From assembly GCA_037953625.1 (NCBI GenBank), contig CM075653.1, positions 3,596,001-3,660,000 on the forward strand: a stretch of 64,000 bases of DNA. The letters are read 5' to 3'. Positions within the stretch are counted from its first letter, which is position 1; each line of letters opens with the position of its first letter. A program made the position numbers and the translations under genes. The notes under the pieces were generated by a model. The model searched no databases. It was not told the origin of the DNA and saw nothing but the letters and a program-made list of their open reading frames with translations. Below, piece by piece: positions 56,192 to 64,000 of this stretch. This stretch comes from Crotalaria pallida (taxonomy: Eukaryota; Streptophyta; Magnoliopsida; Fabales; Fabaceae).

Positions 56192-58823
56192 TTGATCTAT
56201 GTATTTATTTTTTAATAACTACATATGGGACAAAGACTGGGGCAGGCCAGACCAATACTATTGGCGTATTTCTTGTGTGGGGAAATTGTGGTGGACTATA
56301 TATAGCTAATGCCCCGGCACTGCTATGTACTATGAAATTGGAGTAATGGAGTGTAATAGCGTAAGCCTATTAACAATTATTAGGACCCCTCTATTTAGTG
56401 TTTATGGTAAAAAAAATACTACTCCTTAACCGCTAAGATATGAAATTGCTGCAGTTTTTAGCTTTAACCGCTAAGATATGAAATGTCTTTTGCCCCCTAT
56501 TAAGGGCTATACATGCCTTGCTTAAATAAAATAGCACATCAAACTCAGAGCAATAATTAACAAAAGCAGCATTAATTAACCTTATCGTATAATTCTATCC
56601 ATCTGATCTGTAGATTCCATTAAAGATCAGGCATCAGATTCTCCATTAGTAAAAAAAGATTGGTTAATTTTGAAACAATAGTTTGGAATATGGTTAATTT
56701 TGTCCTCTGCTTTAAATGATTCTATTCTTGATAATTATTTTTAACATAAAGTTTAGTATCTTGATAGAATCTTTTCAATATTATATTTCTTCCTATCAAA
56801 TTGGGTTGGAAAGGAGAAAGGTTTCTCTCTTTCTTTCTCCCCTCTCTATCTAACAAATACTCATACATTGTAAGTAATTATAGAGTGGTGTTTAATTAGA
56901 AACATGAGTTATATACTTGGTGAATTAATTATTTAGTTAGAACCAAATATATGGGTCAAAATTTGCATATCGTTCTAACTTCTATGCAACCTAAAAACAA
57001 ATCCTCATACTTCACTATGCCTATCAAATTTTGACAAATCAACAATACATTAATATATTTTTTTTCTAACTAGATAATCAAATAAATTAAGTTTACCCGA
57101 AACCTAATGGATGTGTCATTAATTAAGAAACATTGATATCAAAGTTATATATAATAGTAGCAACCAAACTCAATCATATTGTGCATCAAACTCAATCACA
57201 CTCCCGTCCATTATGGATTCTCTTATGTGGATTATGGTTTATCTATAGGTTTATGTGGACCAATGCGAATTAGGTCTGATCCGTTTGTATACACAGCCTT
57301 ATTATAGAGTGTTGAAATTTTTTTTAAAATCATTAATGATACGAATTTAAATTTTACTTGAAGCATTTGTGGCCTCAGTTATATCATTAGATGCTCAGCA
57401 ATAATTGGTATCACATTTAAAAAAATGTCAAAAGAAACTAAGAAAAAAAATTACACAAAGAAACAAAAGGGAGAGAAAGAAAGAGAATTGACCTCCCTTT
57501 CTACATTATATTGCTAGCTTTTATGGACATAATATATTAGGAAAGAACAGTATTGGTGGGGCTAGTGATTTGAATGCACACCCCATGTGGAGACCAATTC
57601 AGTTTCTGTTCCTTGGCTTCCCTAATCCGTACACATTATGAAATACTACCACATAGGCACACTTGCTCTTAGGTTTGGTCACTTTCTCTTTTGTTAATCA
57701 CCTTTTGTTTTATTTTGATTTATTTATTAAATTTTTTGAGATGATTGAGGTTTGGTTCACCTGGATTTTAGTGCAGTTGATGTATGTACCCTACCCAAAA
57801 CAATAAACAATTACGATTAGGATTAGTTTAATTGTATTTTGCACCTCGAGATTTATAAAAATAAAGAAAAATTAAGCATTTGATGTTGGAATTCATGTTA
57901 GAACATGTGAAGACAATCATGGGCAATTGGATTAATATGAGTATTGTTCCCATCCACCGTGGGTGGGTTAGCACCACAGCTTAATATAATATTTTTTTAA
58001 AAAAAAACTAACAAGTGGGGTTGCTTTCGTCCTTTTTCCCTCTTACTATTCATATAATAATTTTGTAGTACATACATTATTGTTTTTTCAGCTAAAAAGC
58101 AAGCATGCTTAGTGTTTTTATTCATCCCATCTTTTGAGCAAGTATGTGATGTTGCATGGGATTTCTATCATGCACCAAATCTGATCGAGAGCATCATGTT
58201 TTTCATATTATTTTTTTTGTCCTCAAGGGCTTTGCAATAGGTGGGTGGGAAAATGACCATTTTGCAAAGTTAGAAATTAGCTAAAATCTTTTAAGGGCTA
58301 AAATGTAATGGTCAAGTTTGGTGTGTGACAGAAGTACCCATTTGCATTTAAAAAGACCTGAAAACTTATTGACTTTTTCAGAGAATTAGATGCCTAATAT
58401 GAGTTTGTTTTTCAAATTGCCATATACAATGATTTGTGGACCCATGGGGGATTATGCAACTAAATAATAACATTATTTAGTGTACTATACTAATATTTAA
58501 CGAATAGCTAAGGATATTCAGATTTGATATATGTCAAACAAGTAAGTAACAATAATAAATTACTAATACCACTCCAGAAACTAAATGCTTGGTGTTTAAT
58601 GTTACCCTAAGAAAAGAGAAAGTAAATCATATTTAATTACCTATTAATCCCAAAAGAGACAGAGAAAGAAAATAGCTTTCCATGAGTCTTGAGGTGTCAA
58701 AATAGGAATCCAAGTGTGGATGGGAAATTTTATATCAAGAATGATTAAAATGAGAAAGTAAATATTTGAAGCTAATGATTTGATGTTTTAGATCAAATGA
58801 TGATAACCAAGTCTTTTATTTTG
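56192..58823. other. Intergenic DNA, nothing recognised
   Basis: AT-rich, no ORF of note. TTAACCGCTAAGATATGAAA is directly repeated at about 56429 and 56466. 57540-57690 is less AT-rich than its surroundings but shows no identifiable feature. Confidence 0.4.
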
Positions 58824-59545
58824 CTTAATTGTATTTTTATCCCCGAATTTGATCGAATTTAGTCTCCTTTCTATTAATTTGCCCAATTTAGGCTCCTAAT
58901 TTTTAATTTGTGATCAATTTCGTTCTTTTGTCCAAATGCGCGCTGACAATGTTGACATGGTCAACTTCTAGACACATGTCATTCTCTCATTAATTGGTCA
59001 TTGCTAAAATTTATTTTAATTCAAAAATACATAAAATTAAAAAAAATATTAAAAATTTTAGATTGTAATTTTCTATTCAACCATTCTCCAACCCCAATTT
59101 TGATAAGACAATTTTCACAACCCTAATTCTATTTTACTAACTATGCTTTCAATTGCAATTATTTGTTTTTATTTACCGTCATTTTGCATTTTAGATGGAA
59201 AAGTGGGAATATATTTGAAGTGTTGATAAAGTTTTGTTGCTTCACTTCACAGTAGTTACTAGTTAGAAAAAATGTTGTCATTGCGTTATATTCTAAAATG
59301 AAATGACTTCAAGTGTAATGTATGAAAATTGGAGGATGAGGTCATCATTTTATAATAAAATTAAGAGTTGATAATAACGAATATCAACGAGAGACGTTAG
59401 CCACATTAGTATTGTTAGCGGTTATTTGGATAGAAGTTGAAATTGACTATAAATTAAAAATTGAAGAACTAAATTGATCAAATTAATAAAATAAAAAACT
59501 AAATTTGTCAATTTAATCAAATTAAGTGACCAAACATCCAATTAA
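58824..59545. repeat. Foldback element
   Basis: The left arm (TTAATTGTATTTTTATCCCC, then TTAATTTGCCCAATTTAGG) mirrors the right arm (reversed TTAATTGGATGTTTGGTCAC). The match continues inward through CCAAATGCGC...TGGTCAACTTC on the left and weaker counterparts on the right. Confidence 0.6.
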
Positions 59546-59884
59546 TCATTCTATTTTTTTTTAGTGTTAGTAATCTCTCGTCTTTGCTCCTTTTTTTTTT
59601 TTTTGGTAAACTCGTCTTTGCTCCTTTCAACTTAAGCAATTACGAAGATTAAATCTTAATTTAGAAATTTGTGCCAATCTACTACGAAGATCAAATCTTG
59701 TTTCTTTAGAAAATTGTGACGGTCTACAACTAAAATCAAACGAGTTATAGAAAGAGAGGGGAAAACAAGTGAGATTCTCATGAGCTATAGAAAGGATTAT
59801 TTGTTAAATGATTATATAATAAATAATCATCGAAAAATGTATTTTTTAAACTTTTGAGATACGAAATAATGTATATTCATAATT

Positions 59885-60468
59885 TAAAGAGAAAAGAGTA
59901 TAGACATCTCTGAAATTATTTGTCTTTTACAAGTAGTCATTACAAATTATTTTTCTTACACAATTACTTCTTAAATTTTAACATTTGACAAAATTAATAC
60001 TTTCGTTAACTCAAATTTAAAACTTAACGATAAAAAATCTAATCGTTCAATTTGTTATAATCTCAACCATTGAATCTTTATAATTTATTTTTTAATTTTA
60101 ATAATATTCATTTAACATTCTTTTCAAAAATTGAGAAATTGTTGTGGTGTGCAAAAACTGATGCGGCACAAATTGAGAAGAAGAAATGTTGTTTCTTTTT
60201 TTTTTTTAATTACAAAGAAGGTATTTTAGAATAAGGATAGATGAAGATTATTAAAATTAAAAAATAAATTATAAAGATCTTATGGTTGAAATTATAACAA
60301 ATTGAATTATCAAGTGTTTTTATCGTTAAGTTTTGACTTTGAGTTAACGAAAATATTAATTTTACCAAATATTGAAGTTTAAAGAATAATTGTGTAAAAA
60401 AAAAAAGTTTATAATAGCTATTTGAAAAAGATAAATAATTTAAAGGATGTCTATACTTTTTTCCCTTA
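59885..60468. repeat. Large foldback element with arms over 150 bp
   Basis: Left and right arms match inverted over most of their length: AGTATAGACATC, ACACAATTA, TTCGTTAACTCAAA and AACTTAACGATAAAA on the left have reversed partners on the right at 60455, 60388, 60345 and 60325. A long single-transcript hairpin would be possible. No coding sequence. Confidence 0.75.
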
Positions 60469-61364
60469 TTTTTTCAAATATAAAAATGTTAGCAAAACCC
60501 ATATCATAATTGCATATGGGAATGATTCTTTACCGTTAGTTTGAGATTTCTTTCTATTATTATTAGTGACAAAGGTTTTCGTTCGAATATTAGAACTACT
60601 TTTGACAAAGGAAGGGCTATATATAAATGCGGAGTTATGCACTAATACAGAATGCTATTGGCATTTGTATTAAAGGGGAAAACCGACATGCTAAGAATAG
60701 AATTTCCAATCTTCTCGTTACAATAAAGAAAACGAAATGATTTTTCTTTTCCAAATAATGCTACGCATATATTATTTATCTTATAATTTTCATTAAAAAA
60801 ATTAATAATTTTAATTAATATCATTTTACTATCTGAATATAATTAGTCAACAATTTAGCATCAACCATTTTTTAAATTTTTTTTATGATATTTTAAATTT
60901 TTTTTTAAAAATATATGCAAGGGAAGACTCATATGCATATATTAAGTTATGGAAGGTTACCAATCTTAATGAAGAGATTAACAGTGATGTTTTATGATAA
61001 AACTTACGTAACATCTATCAATAGGAAAAATTTGAGTGTCAAGCCCAGATTATGGTGATATGTGAGGAGAAAGTTGATAAAGACATTAAGAGAATCACAT
61101 TATAAAAGCTAGTTATTATTGTGATGAGAAAGTCCAAAATCTTATAAATTCCACATTAGAATATCATATTTCTAAATTATACCTTATAATTGTGATTGTA
61201 ATATTTCATCATTTTCGAAGTACAAGCATGGCCTAAGCAAACTTTACACTAATTTCTTCAACTAGTCCCGGATTCCCGATATCACATTGATGGAAAGCTT
61301 TAATACCAATTGATAAGAATCTTAAAAAAAAAAAAAAGGTATATATTGAAGTGGGAGAATCCAA
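60469..61364. other. AT-rich intergenic DNA
   Basis: No gene or complete element recognised. Confidence 0.4.
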
Positions 61365-61378
61365 GATCACATTATATA

Positions 61379-61487
61379 CTTTTTTTTTTTTGGTTTACAT
61401 GGGAGGTCTGGGATTAGAACCCATGACCTGGGGAGGGGGAAATCCTAAGTGTCCCTGCAGCTACCAACTGGGCTGTCTTACGCGGAC
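61379..61487 (-). repeat. tRNA-derived SINE
   Basis: 109 bp flanked by the exact 14-bp duplication GATCACATTATATA (61365-61378, 61488-61501). On the minus strand it has an A box CAGCCCAGTTGGTAGC, a B box GGTTCTAATCCC and an A-rich tail that appears as an 11-base T run on the plus strand. Confidence 0.88.
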
Positions 61488-61520
61488 GATCACATTATAT
61501 ATCATACCATACATAGTTTT

Positions 61521-61942
61521 TGTTAGAACCTTCAACCGGGGAGGTTCCAACCACCGGGGAGTCACATTGCTCCATGGCCATGAGAATAATTGCTTGGGAA
61601 TAGTGAGCAACCGCCCATAAGTGAGACACCACATCCTGAACCAAAATCTTAAGGCAATGATTCTGTGGGTCTTGCCACTTATAAACCTTCTCACCCATCT
61701 CATCCTATCCAATGTGGGACTTCATCTCACACTTGAATACCCAACAATTTCCCCCTTCAAGTGTGAATCCCCACACTTACCGGTCACTCCCCCTTGATCC
61801 ACTATGTCCCAGCGGAACCATCGGCTCTGATACCAAAGTCAGGACCTGCAATCGGGGAGGTTCCAATCACCGGAGAATCATATTGGTCCAGGGTAATGGG
61901 AATAGTGATGAGCGACTTATAAGTGAGACACCACATCCTGAA
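61521..61942 (-). mobile_element. TRIM copy, minus strand, 5' LTR truncated (left half of head-to-head pair)
   Basis: Complete 3' LTR at 61521-61746 (TGTTGGGTATTC...TTCTAACA on the element strand). Then a short interior with a polypurine tract (61747-61757) and an initiator-Met type primer site TGGTATCAGAGCC (61823-61835). Then about 105 bp of the 5' LTR, cut off at the centre of symmetry at 61942. Confidence 0.8.
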
Positions 61943-61943
61943 C

Positions 61944-62308
61944 CAGGATGTGGTGTATCACTTATGGGCGGTTTTTCACTATTCCCATGACCCTAGAGCA
62001 ATGTGACTCCCCGGTGGTTGGAACCTCCCCGGTTGCAGGTCCTGACAGTGGTATCAGAGCCGATGGTTCGGCTGGGACTTAGTGGATCAAGGGGGAGTGA
62101 CCGGTAAGTGTGGGGATTCACACTTGAAGGGGGAGATTGTTGGGTATTCAAGTGTGAGATGAAGTCCCACATTGGATAGCATGGGATGAGTGAGAAGGTT
62201 TATAAGTGGCAAGACCCATAGAACCATTGCCTTAAGGTTTTGGTTCAGGATGTGGTGTCTCACTTATAGGCGGTGCTTACTATTCTCATGACCCTGGAGC
62301 AACATGAC
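61944..62308 (+). mobile_element. TRIM copy, plus strand, both LTRs truncated (right half of head-to-head pair)
   Basis: Same family as the left half. 5' LTR remnant to CCTGACA at 62047, primer site at 62049-62061, polypurine tract GAAGGGGGAGA (62126-62136). The 3' LTR starts TGTTGGG at 62138 and is cut off at about 62308. Confidence 0.8.
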
Positions 62309-62800
62309 CTTGCAATTTTGAACAACCATATGTGCCAACTCTATTACACCATCAACATCAGCCATTATTGTTCTTGTCCTCATTCCCTGATATCAGGTAT
62401 AGGGTATATTTCACAAAAAGCAAGCATTTTCTGTACGGACAAAGAAATCTTTTGACCTACTTTGTCAATTCATTAGCTTTTTATCAAATGTGAAGCATCA
62501 AGAATCCACAAACCAATTGGATATGTAATTACCGCTTTACCCTCTCCATTCCTTCAGGTTTTTGTCAAAAAAGGCTTATATACCAAGGTAAGACTAATCA
62601 AAGCATCTTTCTATTTTATACGGCCGATATTCTCTTTGATTTGCACATATTAGAGGAAATAATATGAGCCAGCTATTCGTATTATTTAGTTCACATTTAG
62701 TATAACCTTTGAGGCTTTGACTTTAGCCTTGCATATCATTAGTTATCTGCACCTTGAGGTGTGAGTCAGTTCAAACACTGAGCCGGTAATGAATGGAAAT
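62309..62800. other. Intergenic DNA
   Basis: Nothing recognised. Confidence 0.4.
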
Positions 62801-62968
62801 GGATTCTCTAACTTCAACTTGGTGTAACTTCAATGACTTCATACCACATTTGGAAATAATTTGTTTTATTTAATTAATTAAACAAAATATAAAAATTAAG
62901 AGGAAGAATATTATTTCCAAATATGGTATGAAGTTATTGAAGTTAGGATAATTGAAGTTAGAGAATCC
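62801..62968. repeat. Foldback MITE with 60-bp inverted ends
   Basis: Both arms begin GGATTCTCTAACTTCAA and end CATATTTGGAAATAAT or CACATTTGGAAATAAT, over about 60 bp with few differences and a loop of about 48 bp. No clear target duplication. Confidence 0.8.
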
Positions 62969-63740
62969 TAATCCGTAATGAATCTCCCATACCACTTATT
63001 AGCGTAAGGAAAAAAGAAATCTTTAAAACCTTTTTAAAATTTTTTTGTTTAAAGTGCGATTTCTTGATTTACTCTGAATAAAATCTTGCGATTGAAAAAA
63101 AAAAGAGGTTTTTGAGAGTTTAATCTTTTTAAATAGATCTTTTCAACTAGATTTAAATTAGTAAAGTCCAATCTAACTTTTAGATATCGTGATTTCGGAC
63201 AAATTTTCACGAAAAAAATAAATAAAATAAAAAAAGGAGAAAGACACGTACACACATGTGCACACCCCACATACATCATACCTTGATAAATTACTTTTTA
63301 ATTATAGGAAATAAAGAGATTAGTAACAAGAAATAAAAATTGTTTTATTCCCAAAAGCAAGTTGCCAAATTTTACCCTACAAGGTATTACCAGTTTAAAT
63401 TCATGATTAGGAACAGCGAAATATTTTTCCTATGATAATGAAAAAACTAGATTGAAAAACATAATGAGCGTCACAGATCCAAGAAGTTATTATTATAATT
63501 ACAAGTTCAGCACAATAATATAAAGTAGTTTACTTAGGGGGGACCAGAACACAATAATATAAATGTCTCTAGCCCAAGCCAAATGCTGGAGGGGTCCTAT
63601 AAGACACTAGAAACATGATTGCTATCTCAGCAACAATTAGACTTTGTGGGGTGGTACAAGGTCCTCACATACAAGAACCATGATTCACAGCACCAATTAT
63701 TTATTTATTAGTACAATCAAATTATTAATCTCTTGAGAAA
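62969..63740. other. Intergenic DNA
   Basis: No gene or bounded element recognised. The text ACACAATAATATAAAT-like recurs at about 63512 and 63550. Confidence 0.4.
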
Positions 63741-64000
63741 GTGTTAAAGAATGGTTTAGTGGAAGCCGGTTAGGCAGTCAAGCAATTTGTAAATGTACTT
63801 TAATATATAATTGGTTAAGGCATTTGTTTAACGGCTTAGCTTAGACCATAGGTTAGTGTCCTTTAGTTATATAACTTCATGTGTGTGATTGTTGGCATTA
63901 TTATGTTAGTGCTTTCTCTTTGAATTTCATTAGTTGCTCTTTCTCTTGTTTTGTATTTGCGGTTAGTGGCCTTGTGCTTTGTTTTGTTTGTATTGTGTTC
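63741..64000 (+). repeat. Possible start of an LTR, cut by the window end
   Basis: Text beginning TGTTAAAGAATGG, with TTATATAACTTC at about 63868 and a T-rich stretch after it, looks like the beginning of a Copia LTR with its TATA box. There is nothing to pair it with. Confidence 0.2.

Noticed and set aside
61351..61990. Several 60-92 codon ORFs over the SINE and TRIM copies
   Set aside because: All lie within LTRs and a SINE on both strands, with no protein family; TRIMs are non-coding.

Overview
This window is nuclear DNA of a flowering plant, almost certainly a eudicot and probably a legume. The evidence is AT-rich intergenic DNA, plant-type GT-AG introns in an auxin response factor (ARF) gene, and plant repeat families: Tat and Tekay Gypsy, Copia, TRIM, CACTA, hAT, Helitron, tRNA-derived SINEs and MITEs. 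The legume assignment rests on resemblance of several repeats to families I associate with legume genomes, so it is an inference. The species cannot be told from this sequence.

There is one host gene that looks intact: an ARF9-like gene on the minus strand (coding 9239-13320, 14 coding exons, 691 codons). All its exon joins keep frame. It has a 13-nt first coding exon, one GC-AG intron, a long leader with upstream ATGs and a TATA box near 13960. I could support no other host gene.

Layout. 1-7173: the 3' part of a Tat-like Gypsy element. It keeps gag, protease and an RNase H scrap, has lost most of pol, and keeps a large antisense ORF with a likely intron and two frameshifts, then a candidate 3' LTR. 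9.2-14 kb: the ARF gene. 14-25.5 kb: MITEs, SINE pieces and two hAT elements with 8-bp target duplications, one nested in a MITE, plus a 2.6-kb CACTA element with a coiled-coil ORF remnant. 25.7-33.1 kb: a LINE remnant split by a complete Copia element (26685-32869). Its two 453-bp LTRs differ at one base by my reading, although its coding region is ruined. 34-44.2 kb: foldback elements, a SINE inside an RNase H-like fragment, a full tRNA-SINE, a short Helitron and an element rich in AAGGCGGAA motifs. 44.4-48.5 kb: a decayed Tekay-type Gypsy pol end with a candidate 3' LTR. 48.6-55.2 kb: a LINE ORF1-like remnant carrying a SINE and a full-length Copia with frameshifted ORFs. 55.7-64 kb: a TRIM with complete ends, two foldbacks, a SINE with a 14-bp duplication, a head-to-head TRIM pair forming a large inverted repeat, and a possible LTR start at the window edge.

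The elements do not form a pathway. What the window records is layered insertion: LINE then Copia; LINE then SINE then Copia; RNase H fragment then SINE; MITE then hAT; and MITE then CACTA. The most unusual items are the antisense ORF with its in-frame intron, the young-looking but coding-dead Copia, and the head-to-head TRIM palindrome.
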